The position numbers and the translations under genes were made by a program. 64,000 nt of DNA from Chitinophaga eiseniae. GTDB lineage: Bacteria; Bacteroidota; Bacteroidia; Chitinophagales; Chitinophagaceae. This document shows, piece by piece, positions 1 through 10,200 of this stretch (position 1 is the first letter of the stretch; each line of letters starts with the position of its first letter). The DNA is taken from contig NZ_JABAHZ010000002.1 in assembly GCF_012641265.1 (NCBI RefSeq), positions 930,001 through 994,000 of the forward strand. The letters are read 5' to 3'. A model generated the notes under the pieces. It was not told the origin of the DNA. It saw nothing but the letters and a program-made list of their open reading frames with translations, and did not search any database.

Positions 1-834
1 GCGCCTTATCTCCGGATGAAGGGTAACAGCAATGCCACGGGAGCTACTTCTACGTTCAGTAAGCTGGTATCTTCTTTTATGGATAGTACTAAGCAGGTAG
101 CGAGGCTGAGTGTAAATATGAAGGATGTAGGATCGCAGAAACTGCCAGTGTTGCTGGACTCCCTGCGGCCGAAAGTAACGGAGATCTTTGATACGGCGCA
201 TTACAGAGTTACTTTTACTGGTACCAGTGTAATATTCCAGGAAGGTACACGCTTTATCATCAATGGGCTGATGGAGAGTATTATCCTGGCTTTTGTGCTG
301 ATTATGCTGTGTATGCTGTACTTGTTCCGTTCGTGGAGAATGCTGATCATATCACTGATTCCGAATGTGATTCCGCTGGTGGTAACGGCGGGTGTAATGG
401 GCTGGGTAGGCGTGGCGCTGAAGCCTTCTACGGTGTTGGTATTTAGTGTGGCATTGGGGATAGCCATTGACGTTACTATCCGTTTCCTGGTTAACTTTAA
501 GCAGGAGCTGCCACGCCATGATTTTGATATCAGTGCTACAGTGAAACAGACCATACATGAAACCGGCTTGAGCATTATTTATACATCTGCCATTTTGTTT
601 GCCGGCTTTATGATTTTCAGTTTTTCAGAGTTTGGCGGTACTAAGGCATTGGGTTGGCTCACATCGCTTACGCTGGTAGTGGCTATGATTACCAATCTGA
701 CTATCTTGCCGGCTTTGTTATTGTGGATGGAAAAGGCGTTGCTGAAGAAGGCGAGGAAGAAAGAGTTGTGGAAAACGCTGGATGAGGAGGAAGATATCGA
801 CATAGCGCAATTAGGTATCAGCGACAAGGAGTAA
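1..834 (+). CDS. RND/MMPL-type exporter, C-terminal part (5' truncated by window)
   Basis: The frame is open from base 1, so the gene starts outside the window; about 277 codons are visible. The visible part has a soluble stretch followed by several hydrophobic segments. The first lies near visible residues 88-110, and the last membrane helix is followed by a Lys/Arg-rich then acidic cytoplasmic tail. This matches the second membrane half of RND superfamily proteins of the MMPL or 'predicted exporter' type, which move lipids or hydrophobic compounds using the proton gradient. The substrate cannot be told from this fragment. A perfect inverted repeat begins 24 bases after the stop and may end the transcript. 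Confidence 0.75.
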   Translation, partial: APYLRMKGNSNATGATSTFSKLVSSFMDSTKQVARLSVNMKDVGSQKLPVLLDSLRPKVTEIFDTAHYRVTFTGTSVIFQEGTRFIINGLMESIILAFVLIMLCMLYLFRSWRMLIISLIPNVIPLVVTAGVMGWVGVALKPSTVLVFSVALGIAIDVTIRFLVNFKQELPRHDFDISATVKQTIHETGLSIIYTSAILFAGFMIFSFSEFGGTKALGWLTSLTLVVAMITNLTILPALLLWMEKALLKKARKKELWKTLDEEEDIDIAQLGISDKE

Positions 835-857
835 CTTTAGGACTTATCATAAAGGTT

Positions 858-904
858 ATCGGGGTTAACACAGGCGGTAAAAGTAGCCATGTGTTAACCC
901 CGAT
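858..904 (+). terminator. Perfect 14-bp inverted repeat after the exporter gene
   Basis: Arms at 858-871 and 891-904 are exact reverse complements, with a 19-base loop. The stem is GC-rich at its base and begins 24 bases after the exporter stop codon. No T-run follows it on the plus strand, so it is not a textbook intrinsic terminator. It could also be an end of the element carrying the transposase-like gene at 1085. Confidence 0.45.
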
Positions 905-1039
905 GGCGTTTCAGGAGCTGTATTTCGCAGTGGATGCTAAATGTTTAGCTAAAATGGACAAAAAAACGCCTTGAAATAATCTAGTGGACAACATTCAAAT
1001 ACCCTTATCACCGCTTGTAAAAAAGGAGGGGGTATTATA

Positions 1040-1081
1040 ATGAAAAAGTATGAGGTTTATAACGCCATTCTAACCACATAG
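1040..1081 (+). CDS. Putative 13-residue leader peptide
   Basis: This tiny frame reads MKKYEVYNAILTT and stops 3 bases before the ATG at 1085. It is preceded by AAAGGAGGGGGT at about 1022-1033, ten bases from the ATG. That is a very strong Shine-Dalgarno match in a group where such sites are rare. It could be a leader whose translation is coupled to the next gene. Alternatively the purine run may have another role and the frame may be accidental. No homology can be claimed at this length. Confidence 0.35.
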   Translation: MKKYEVYNAILTT

Positions 1082-1084
1082 TTC

Positions 1085-1771
1085 ATGAAAAATAAGTTCT
1101 TAAAGGGCGCTCATTTATCTGAGCGCAAGTTTAAGGAGATCTTGCGGCTATTTGCCGATGATCTGACTGCGACCCAGATAGCCAATATCAGTGGTGTCAG
1201 TAGGGTAACTATCAATAGTTATCTGAAAAAATTAAGACACCAGATAGCCCGCTTTTGTGAATCGCAGCATCCTGCGCCGGTTCCCGTGTTAACCTACGAT
1301 GTCCGGCAAAGTGACCCTACCCCCGACCACGACAGCGATACGCTGGTGGCAGTAAAGCCGGAAGTAGACCGGATAGTGAAGCCCGTAATCTTCGGTATTT
1401 GCCGAACGGCAGACAGGTTACACACCGAAATTCTCCCAGATGTAAGTCGTTCTATGATCCATGCCGCTACACGCGGACGTTCCGTGTTGGAAACGCAGGG
1501 TATCTCAGAACGTTTGCGCCGTTTTAACGGGCTGGTAGATTTAGGTCAGTACCGTTTGTATCGTTTAGGTCAAACTTCCGATTCCCATCAGATGGATGAT
1601 GTAGATGCTTTCTGGGGACTTACCAAGCACCGCCTGGCTAAGTTTAAGGGATTAAACCGTAATACGGCTTATTTACACCTGAAAGAGTGTGAGTACCGGT
1701 TTAATCATCGGAACGATGATTTATTTATGGTATTGCTGGAGTTGTTAAAAGCATATCCGCTTACCCTTTGA
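1085..1771 (+). CDS. Degenerate IS1595/ISXO2-type transposase-like protein
   Basis: The 228-residue protein starts with a helix-turn-helix region (about residues 17-50). From about residue 100 it resembles the DDE domain of IS1595-family transposases, with an IFGI-type strand, an FNGLVDLGQY segment and a C-terminal FWGLTKHRLAKFKGL...LKECEYRFNHR block. The catalytic residues look altered. The usual VDESYFGG block is not recognisable, the TDG motif reads TQG, and the Glu before NFW/GFW is Asp. The frame is nevertheless intact with normal-looking codons. It may be a decayed transposase or a domesticated DNA-binding protein. No clear terminal inverted repeats or target duplication were seen. The family call is fairly firm; loss of activity is inferred. 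Confidence 0.6.
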   Translation: MKNKFLKGAHLSERKFKEILRLFADDLTATQIANISGVSRVTINSYLKKLRHQIARFCESQHPAPVPVLTYDVRQSDPTPDHDSDTLVAVKPEVDRIVKPVIFGICRTADRLHTEILPDVSRSMIHAATRGRSVLETQGISERLRRFNGLVDLGQYRLYRLGQTSDSHQMDDVDAFWGLTKHRLAKFKGLNRNTAYLHLKECEYRFNHRNDDLFMVLLELLKAYPLTL

Positions 1772-1781
1772 TAAGACATTA

Positions 1782-1800
1782 GCCCCGCATTATGTGGGGC
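1782..1800 (+). terminator. Short GC-rich hairpin after the transposase-like gene
   Basis: Arms of 8 bases (one G-T pair) with a 3-base loop lie 10 bases after the stop at 1771. No T-run follows, so termination is only possible, not certain. Confidence 0.4.
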
Positions 1801-2251
1801 AACATTAATCTCGATTTAGATTTTGGTTGATGAGCACAGGCGGTATTCTTGCCGCTTGTTTATTATTATGTCCTTACGCTTGTTTTTAATATATAATATG
1901 TTAATGTATTGTTAAAGTGATGTTATCCGAATGTTATCGGGAACTTTCCAAGCTTAATTTTTTGTTAATAAATATTATATTTGAAGCCGGTTGAAAATTT
2001 GCTAAGGAAACTGCTTATGAGAAAGAAGTTGATTACTTCTGCTGTTGGTTTATTGAATAAATCGCAACAGACGTTGTCAATATTTTATTTATTGTCAATG
2101 TATATTACTGTACGCTTGTTATCTCGCCAGCTTTAGAAGCATTCCAACACCATTTAATTTCGACTGAATTATTTAAGGGGAACCAAATGAATTAAGGCCT
2201 GGTGCCTTGATAACGATTATTATTTTTTAAGGTTAAGGAAACAACAAAATC
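1801..2251. other. AT-rich intergenic region upstream of the first susC
   Basis: No gene is seen in these 450 bases. The region holds three copies of CGCTTGT (1853-1859, 1877-1883, 2113-2119), with a fourth at 1012-1018. A possible Bacteroidota -7 box TATATTTG lies at 1976-1983 without a convincing -33 element. If used, it would give a leader of about 260 bases for the susC-like gene. No regulator gene is encoded here. Confidence 0.4.
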
Positions 2252-5200
2252 ATGCTTATGAGGAAAGTTTTATTTCTCCTCTTGTCCGTGCTATTTCTGG
2301 GCGGACAGGTCTTTGCGCAAAGCCGCACTGTAACGGGGAGAGTTACTGACGCCAATGATGGCTCAGCTATTCCTGGTGCCAACATTCAAATAAAAGGCAC
2401 CTCCAAAGGAACCACTACGAATCCGGAAGGTTCCTTCTCTATCCAGGTAGACGCCAACGCTACCCTTATCGTATCCTTTATCGGCTTTGAAGCCAAAGAA
2501 GTGCCAGTAGGTAGCGCCGCTACCCTGAACGTAAAACTGAAAACAGATTCCAAGAGTCTGGAAGAAGTAGTTGTAACCGGCTACACTATTGAAAAGAAGG
2601 TAAATTCAACGATTGCCTCCACCTCCATCGCCGGTGCCAAAATTAATAACGTTGCCTTACCTGACGTAAACCAGATGCTCCAGGGTAATGCTCCCGGGGT
2701 AGCAGTATCTACCAACTCCGGTCAGCCAGGTGCTAAAACAGAAGTACGTATCCGCGGTATCGGATCTATTTCTGCCAGCAACAGCCCGCTGTATGTAGTA
2801 GATGGGGTAGTAATTTCTACCGGTGACTTTACCCAGAACACACCCTCCCAGGATGTAATTGCCAACCTGAACCCTGCCGACATTGAAAACGTATCTGTAC
2901 TGAAAGATGCGTCTGCAACAGCGTTGTACGGTTCCCGCGGTTCCAATGGGGTGATTGTTATCACCACCAAAACCGGCAGAAAGGGGCAAAACAGGATTAA
3001 CTTCAACGCCAAATACGGTTTCCAGAACCTGGCACATGGCATCGATATGATGAACTCCAGCGAGCTGCTGGCTTATCAGCGCGAAGCAATGAGAAATGCT
3101 ACCAAGAAAGATGGTACTCCCACTTTCACGGAGGCAGACATCCTGGCTAACCGCCCTGATAAACTGACCAATATCAACACCAACTGGATGAAGGAAGCTT
3201 TCCGCACTGGTAAAACCCAGTCCTACGGCATCAACGCCAGCGGAGGAAACGACAAAACCCAGTACTACGCTTCCGGCGACTACTTCAAACAACAAGGTAT
3301 CCTGATCGGTTCTGATTTCAGCCGCTACAGTGGCCGTTTGAACGTAGATCACAAATTCAACGATAAGTTCGACCTGAGCGTAAAAGTAAATGGTTCCTAT
3401 ACAGATCAGAGAAGCGCCAGCGGTGGTAACTCCTACTCTTCTCCACTGATGGGCGCACTGTCTAACGTACCATATATCCCTTCCCGTGATGCCGCTGGTA
3501 ACCCTTATAACGGTTATACTGCTGGTCAGCCCGGTTCCACTACCTGGGATGGATTTGCAGGTATTCCTTCCAGCTACGTTCCCATTATCCGTGGTGGTAA
3601 CTTCCTGAGCACCGTAGACAAGAACTATAACAAGTCTAACAACACCCAGACAGTTTTCAATGCTGCGTTGGGATACAACATTATCGATGGTTTACGCTTC
3701 GTGGTAAAAGGTAACGCTGAGTTAACCAATATCCGCGAAAAGCAGTGGACTGCACCCGATTCTTATGATGGTCGTAACTATGGTGGTTACCTGTATAACG
3801 TTAACTCTAACATCGCGTTGTACACTACCCAGCAATTGTTGACCTATAACTTCAGCATTGGTAAAGATCATAGCTTCCGTTTGCTGGCTGGTAATGAATA
3901 TTCTTACCAAACCCGCGTATGGAGCCTCGCCGCAAAGAATGGCTTCCCTAATAGTCAGGCACAGGTGCCAGACGCAGGTGCTAAGTACTTCGACATGGGA
4001 GGTGATGAAACCTCTTATGCGTTCCAGGGTATCCTGGCGAAAGCAGACTATGACTATAAATCAAAATATTTCCTGAGCGGTAGCTTCAGAAGGGACGGTT
4101 CTTCCCGTTTCCCACAAGACAACCGTTTCGGTAACTTCTACTCTGTAGGTGCTGCATGGCGTATTTCAGAAGAAGAGTTTACTAAAAACATCTCCTGGCT
4201 GAGCGACCTGAAACTGCGTTCCAGCTATGGTATTATGGGTAACGCCGAAGGCTTGGGCGACTATCCTTATCAGCCACTCTACAGCCTGAAAGGTGTATAT
4301 GCCGACGGTTCTGTTGCCTTCCAGAAACAACCTGCCAACACAGCGCTGAGCTGGGAAAAACAAAACCTGTTTGATGTAGGCCTCGACATTAGTGTGCTGA
4401 AAAAACGTTTATACGCTGCCGTAGGTTACTACGACAAACGCTCTTCTGCGTTGCTGATGCAGTTGCCACTGTCTATGACCAGCGGTTTTGACGTAATGAA
4501 CATGAACGTAGGTAAGATGCTGAACCAGGGCTTTGAAGTGACTATTGGTGGTATTCCGGTAGCTACCAAGAATTTCCAGTGGACTTCCGACCTGAACTTC
4601 GCTACCCTCCGCAACCGCGTATTATCACTGGGTGGACAACAGTTTATTCCTTCCGGTTCCCGTCAGAGAATTGAAGTAGGCATGCCTTTCGGTTCCTGGT
4701 ACATGCCGGTATGGGCAGGTGTTGATCCTCAAACAGGCGCAGCTACCTGGGTAGGTGCTGATGGTAAGCCTACTGCTGACTATAATTCAGCCGCAAGAAA
4801 GTATGTTGGTCAGGCACTGCCTAAGATCACCGGTGGGTTTACCAACAAATTCAACTATAAAGATTTCGATCTGTCTTTATTCATCACCTTCAGCGCTGGT
4901 AACAAAGCTTATAACTACAACCGCTCTTTCCTGGAAAGCGATGGTAACAATACCACCGGTAACCAGGCCAAAGACGCCGGCAGCCACTGGCAGAAACCAG
5001 GTGATATTGCCGACAGACCTAAAGTTATCTGGGGCAATGGTACCAACTCCAATGCTTCTTCTACCCGTTACCTGGAAGATATCTCCTATGTTAGGTTGAG
5101 AAACGTGACGTTCGGTTACAACCTTCCGAAAAACGTGGTGAGCAGAATGCATATGCAGGGATTAAGAGTATACGCACAGGCAGAAAACCTGTTTACGCTG

Positions 5201-5350
5201 ACTGGCTATAAAGGATGGGATCCGGATATGAACACCAACCCGATTTCTCCAACCAGCACCGCCTCTACAGCTACTACCAATGCGGGTACTGATTTTTACC
5301 GTTATCCTACTTCAAGAGTGATCACATTTGGTATCAGTGTAGGCCTGTAA
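2252..5350 (+). CDS. SusC/RagA-type TonB-dependent outer-membrane transporter
   Basis: The 1032-residue protein imports an unknown oligomeric nutrient across the outer membrane, powered by TonB. A signal peptide (about 1-22, ending VFA) is followed by a carboxypeptidase-regulatory-like beta-sandwich domain (about 25-110). Next come the SusC signature EEVVVTGYT, a plug domain with the ASATALYGSRGSNGVI stretch near residue 225, and a long beta-barrel ending in a C-terminal hydrophobic strand. Length is normal for SusC. A start two codons later (MRK) is equally possible. The partner SusD follows 28 bases downstream. No glycosidase, sulfatase, peptidase or sigma/anti-sigma pair adjoins the genes, so the substrate is unknown. 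Confidence 0.93.
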   Translation: MLMRKVLFLLLSVLFLGGQVFAQSRTVTGRVTDANDGSAIPGANIQIKGTSKGTTTNPEGSFSIQVDANATLIVSFIGFEAKEVPVGSAATLNVKLKTDSKSLEEVVVTGYTIEKKVNSTIASTSIAGAKINNVALPDVNQMLQGNAPGVAVSTNSGQPGAKTEVRIRGIGSISASNSPLYVVDGVVISTGDFTQNTPSQDVIANLNPADIENVSVLKDASATALYGSRGSNGVIVITTKTGRKGQNRINFNAKYGFQNLAHGIDMMNSSELLAYQREAMRNATKKDGTPTFTEADILANRPDKLTNINTNWMKEAFRTGKTQSYGINASGGNDKTQYYASGDYFKQQGILIGSDFSRYSGRLNVDHKFNDKFDLSVKVNGSYTDQRSASGGNSYSSPLMGALSNVPYIPSRDAAGNPYNGYTAGQPGSTTWDGFAGIPSSYVPIIRGGNFLSTVDKNYNKSNNTQTVFNAALGYNIIDGLRFVVKGNAELTNIREKQWTAPDSYDGRNYGGYLYNVNSNIALYTTQQLLTYNFSIGKDHSFRLLAGNEYSYQTRVWSLAAKNGFPNSQAQVPDAGAKYFDMGGDETSYAFQGILAKADYDYKSKYFLSGSFRRDGSSRFPQDNRFGNFYSVGAAWRISEEEFTKNISWLSDLKLRSSYGIMGNAEGLGDYPYQPLYSLKGVYADGSVAFQKQPANTALSWEKQNLFDVGLDISVLKKRLYAAVGYYDKRSSALLMQLPLSMTSGFDVMNMNVGKMLNQGFEVTIGGIPVATKNFQWTSDLNFATLRNRVLSLGGQQFIPSGSRQRIEVGMPFGSWYMPVWAGVDPQTGAATWVGADGKPTADYNSAARKYVGQALPKITGGFTNKFNYKDFDLSLFITFSAGNKAYNYNRSFLESDGNNTTGNQAKDAGSHWQKPGDIADRPKVIWGNGTNSNASSTRYLEDISYVRLRNVTFGYNLPKNVVSRMHMQGLRVYAQAENLFTLTGYKGWDPDMNTNPISPTSTASTATTNAGTDFYRYPTSRVITFGISVGL

Positions 5351-5378
5351 TGAAGTAAAACAAAAACTTTAGTCAATT

Positions 5379-6806
5379 ATGAAATATTCAAAACTCTCCA
5401 TATTCGCAGTGGCTGCAGCGGGCTTGTTTTCCGCCTGCACCAAGCTGGATCAGAATCCACAGTCGTCCTTAAATGGAAATGACGCGGTAACAGAAGGGAA
5501 TGCACGTATTCTCGCCAACGGTATCTATACCCGCATGGAAGAACTGGAATACTATGGCCGCGATTTTCTGATTGTTACCGACCTGGGTGGTAATGACATG
5601 AAAATCACTTCACAGAACTCCAACCGTTTCATCACGGAGTTCCAGATGAACTATACGCCCCTGCTGGCGCCACAAACCAATACTTTCCTGAACGCTTACC
5701 GCGTGGTAAACCAGGCCAATGTATTGATCGATAAACTTCCGGAAACCGCCACTACTGCTACGATTAAGGGAGAAGCTTACTTCCTGCGTGCGCTGGCAGA
5801 TTTTGACCTGGCAAGAAGATATACCAGACCATACACTGGCCTGGATGTTAACGGCGCCAAGATTAATCCAACAGACGCTAATAGTGGGATCACTTTAGTG
5901 ACGAAATCAACCGATGCTCCCGCCACTTTCAAACCCGGACGTAGTACACTGGCAGAAACTTACGCAGCTATTATCGCTGATCTGAAAGTAGCACAGCAAA
6001 AGGCGCCGGATGGTCTTACCACAGATGCTAAAGCCAATGTTTTCAATGCCACAAAGGATGCAGCTACAGCGTTACTGAGCCGCGCCTATCTCTACAGAGG
6101 CGACTGGCAACTGGCTATTGATGAAGCCAGCAAGTTGATTAACAGTAACAAATATGCTTTATACGCACCTACGGAAGTAGCAAATACCTTCAATGCAGAT
6201 GCTGCTGGTAGCGAGGATATTTTCTCTCTCCGTTTCCTGACACCTAATGGAAGAGGCTCTAATAACTTCGGTTATATGTACGTTCCTTCCAAGCTGGGTG
6301 GTTACGGAGACATCAGGCTTACCGATGGGTTTATGGCTTTACTGGATCCTAAAGATGTGCGTAAAGGCTTTACCCAAACACTTGATGGTAGCAACTACCT
6401 GATGAAGTTTTCCGGTAATAAGGCACAGGGACAAGTTGGTTTGGTGAATGTTAAGGTGCTGAGAATCAGTGAAGTACTGCTGAACCGCGCGGAAGCTTAT
6501 GCTGAATTGGGTAACCTGCAGCAAGCTACTGATGATGTAAACCTGCTCCGTGCGAAACGTGGCCTTGATCCATTTACCGATGTTAGCAACATCAAAGCTG
6601 AAATCGTTAAACAGAGAAGGATTGAACTGGTCGGCGAAGGATTTGGAATGACTGATTTGTTCCGCAAAGGTGGCGAACGTAATATCGTTGATGCCAATGC
6701 GCTGAGCACCCGGAAAACAGATGCAAAGGATTTTCGCGTTGCCTTCCCGATTCCGCAGGCTGAAATGGATGCAAATCCAAATATGGTGCAGAATCCGAAA
6801 TACTAA
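5379..6806 (+). CDS. SusD/RagB-type nutrient-binding outer-membrane lipoprotein
   Basis: The 475-residue protein is the surface lid that captures substrate for the SusC-like barrel encoded just upstream. A lipoprotein signal peptide ends in LFSAC, making Cys20 the lipidated residue. Helical TPR-like segments follow, and the C-terminal IPQAEMDANPNMVQNPKY motif is typical of RagB/SusD. The spacing to susC (28 bases) and a terminator right after the gene indicate a two-gene operon. Confidence 0.92.
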   Translation: MKYSKLSIFAVAAAGLFSACTKLDQNPQSSLNGNDAVTEGNARILANGIYTRMEELEYYGRDFLIVTDLGGNDMKITSQNSNRFITEFQMNYTPLLAPQTNTFLNAYRVVNQANVLIDKLPETATTATIKGEAYFLRALADFDLARRYTRPYTGLDVNGAKINPTDANSGITLVTKSTDAPATFKPGRSTLAETYAAIIADLKVAQQKAPDGLTTDAKANVFNATKDAATALLSRAYLYRGDWQLAIDEASKLINSNKYALYAPTEVANTFNADAAGSEDIFSLRFLTPNGRGSNNFGYMYVPSKLGGYGDIRLTDGFMALLDPKDVRKGFTQTLDGSNYLMKFSGNKAQGQVGLVNVKVLRISEVLLNRAEAYAELGNLQQATDDVNLLRAKRGLDPFTDVSNIKAEIVKQRRIELVGEGFGMTDLFRKGGERNIVDANALSTRKTDAKDFRVAFPIPQAEMDANPNMVQNPKY

Positions 6807-6830
6807 TACCCTTACTATTAAAAACCATGG

Positions 6831-6861
6831 AAAGGCGTCCCGATTATAGGGGCGCCTTTTT
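6831..6861 (+). terminator. Intrinsic terminator of the first susCD operon
   Basis: A 10-bp stem (6832-6841 with 6849-6858, one G-T pair) and a 7-base loop are followed by a T-run. It starts 25 bases after the susD-like stop. Confidence 0.85.
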
Positions 6862-7282
6862 CATTTTCATCTCTCACTAGATAAATTTAATGGCATATTT
6901 GCCGGCAAGATATCGATTGAAAGCCCTGCCTGCCAAAAAACATTTAAATAATTCCTCGTATACTAATATTAGTATATTTTAGCAGGGGAAAGTTAAACGA
7001 AATGTGAATCATCACATTTTTTAAGAGGCTGTAGACAAGGTTTTTTTGAATTCTCTATATTGCAACAGTTTAATTACTAATAGCAACCATTATTTCGTGT
7101 ATAGTATAAGAGGGGGCGCAGACAATTGCAGGATAAATCGGGCACAAATATGAGGATGCACACGCGGTTTTATGTGTGACATACAAACAAGTAGAATTAC
7201 CGGAAATAAACAAACAGCGCTATGATCATTTTGATCTTCCTGGTTTTAATTGCTGTCAAATATTTACAAATCAATATTGCTT
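6862..7282. other. Intergenic region with 18-bp palindrome, between the two susCD pairs
   Basis: No gene is seen in these 420 bases. A perfect 18-bp palindrome (TATACTAATATTAGTATA) lies at 6959-6976 and could be an operator. No good match to the TAnnTTTG promoter box was found. The second susC probably has its own promoter here because a terminator precedes the region. Confidence 0.45.
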
Positions 7283-10200
7283 ATGAAAAGAGGACTACTC
7301 TTATGGTTACTTGTAACCGTTAGTGTTGTAGGCGCCTATGCACAAACAAAATTAATCACAGGTAAGGTTACAGACGCAAAAGATGGATTAGGATTGCCGG
7401 GAGTGTCCATCGGGATTAAAGGAAGCGGAAAAGGAGCGCTGACAGCCAACGACGGGTCCTATAGACTAGAAATTTCCGAAACAGGGCATCCGGTCCTGGT
7501 ATTTTCTTTTATTGGCTACACTGCCCAGGAAGTGGCTGTGGGAGCAGAAAGCACTATTGATGTGACATTGGGAGTGAATAAGAAAGATCTTGGCGAAGTA
7601 GTGGTAACGGCTTTGGGAATCCGGCGCGAAAAACGCACCCTGGGTTATGCCACACAGGAAGTAAAGGGGGAGGATATCGTGCAGTCGAAGGAAACCAGCT
7701 TTCTGAATGGCCTGCAGGGAAAAGTAGCTGGGGTACAAATTAGCGCTACCAGCGGAGCACCAGGCGCTGGCACCAAAGTAATTATTCGCGGAGGCGCCTC
7801 CCTGAGAGGAAATAACCAGCCCCTGTTTGTACTGGATGGAGTACCCATCAGTAACGACCAGTTGCGTGCCGGCGATGACGATCCCCTGTATGTCGGCGGT
7901 ACTACGCCCAACCGTGGAATAGATATAGACCCTAATATCATTGAATCGGTAAACATATTAAGAGGGGCTTCTGCCACGGCGTTGTATGGCTCGAGAGCCG
8001 CAGGAGGAGCCATCATTATCACCACTAAAAATGGCGCCGGCAGAAGGTCCAAAGGATTAAATGTAATAGTAAGTTCCAGCGTCAACATCGACAAAGCCAT
8101 CTTACCCGAGTTTCAGCAAAACTGGGCTCAGGGTGATGGAGGAAAGTATTACGATGGTGTGAATGCAAAAACGCCGCTATCCTGGGGGCCCCGTATGGAT
8201 ACTTTTAATGTAAATGGGCAGTCATTACCCAAATACGACCCACGTAAAATGTTTTTTAAAACCGGTACCACCTGGGACAACAGTGTAAGCCTCACCGGTA
8301 TGACAGATAAATCGAGCTACCTTCTCTCCTATACTTCCCTGCGACAGGAAGGGGTAACCAGGAACGCCGATTACTATCGCAACGCCCTTTACGCTAATTT
8401 TTCCAGCCATCTCACCGATAAACTGGTAGTTAATACCAGCCTGAATTATATTGATTCGCGTAATGACCGCTTGCTGGAAGGAAATGGGGGGCCAGGTACT
8501 ATGACTTACCTGTCTACCCTCTATAATGCTCCCATCAGCTATAACCTACTACCCTATACGAATCCGGATGGCAGCCAGCGGATGTATAAAGACAATAAAA
8601 ATAGTCCGTTCTGGATTGCCGACCGCACGGGACTACGGTTAAATGTGCACCGTTTTATACCAACGGTAAGCCTGGTATACACACCGCTGAACTGGCTAAC
8701 GCTTACTGAACGGGTTGGCGCCGATGTATATACCGATAACCGCACTTTTCACGAAGCCAAAGGCTCGTTAGGCACCTCCTATCCCAACGGTCGCATTTTC
8801 GACGAAGTAATAAATAATACCCAGATCAATCATGATTTTTATGCCACTGCACACAAAGCCTGGGATAAATTTGATCTGACAGTGATGGCAGGTAATAACA
8901 TTATTTCAGAACATTATACCGACCTGCTGACCAAAGGAATAGGACTGTCGGTAGATAACCTGTACGATATTGCCAACAGCGAAACATCCACTACCACGGA
9001 AAATTACTACGACAGAAGAAGAGTGAGTATTTACGGACAAGCAGTACTGGAATATGATAAGATGTTTTATGTTACCGTAACTGGTAGAAATGACTGGTCA
9101 TCTGCATTGCGTGCGGGGCATAACTCCTATTTTTACCCATCTGTAACCGGCGCTTTTGTATTTTCTGAATTGTCTGCATTAAAGAGCAACAAAGCATTAT
9201 CCTTCGGAAAGCTGAGAGTGGCTTATACCGCGGTGGGTAATGATGCCGCACCTTATCAGACAGATACAAAATTCTACAAAACAAAAATACAGGATGGATT
9301 TGGTCTGCAGATTATACCGCCTATAAATGGCGCCAGCGCTTTCTCCAGCCGTAATATACTGGGAAATCCCAACCTGGAGCCGGAGCGCCTGAAGGAATTT
9401 GAAGCAGGGATGGAAACGAAATGGTTCGATAACCGGATTGGCCTGGAAGCAAGCTGGTACAGCAAGGTAAGTACTAACCTGATTTACGAAACCAGCGTTT
9501 CTGCGGGAAGTGGGTATACTACCGCCATTGTAAATGCAGGAAAGCTAACGAACAAAGGAATTGAACTAACGTTAACGGCTACCCCGGTACGTACTAAAGA
9601 TTTTAACTGGAACCTGATGCTGAACTATTCACGTAACAGGAGTGAAATCGTAAGATTATCGCCGGGAGTAACAGCTATACAGATTGGCGGTTATACCGCA
9701 CCTGGTATATTCCTGGAAGCCGGTCAACCTTATGGTACCATTAAAGGATCGCGCTGGAAAAGGAATGCCGACGGGCAACAATTGGTAACTGATAATGGTA
9801 ATCCTATCCTCGACCAGGGTACGACTTTTAACATCGGCAATATCCAGCCAGACTGGCTGGGTGGATTCACCAACACTTTTTCCTATAAGGGTGTAGATCT
9901 TTCTGCTACACTCGATGCACGTATTGGAGGACAGCTGGTGAACTTCGATGAATACTACGCTGTGTATTATGGCACCAGTAGTATTACGGCGAACCGCGAA
10001 GGCTCCACGATCATTAAAGGCGTAAGAGCCAGCGATGGAAAAGAAAATACCACGGCGATCAAAACAAATCAGCAGTACTACCAGGGTATGTGGGTATATG
10101 CCAACGAAAACCTGGTACAGGATGCTTCTTTTATTAAGCTGAGAAATGTAACGCTGGCCTATCACCTGATGCCGAAATTATTGAAACGTACGCCGTTTAA

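Noticed and set aside
858..1800. Complete insertion sequence with defined ends
   Set aside because: No matching terminal inverted repeats or target-site duplication could be found around the transposase-like gene; the hairpins at 858-904 and 1782-1800 differ in sequence.
7250..7282. TTG start for the second susC-like gene
   Set aside because: It would place 11 residues ahead of a complete signal peptide that begins at the ATG at 7283.
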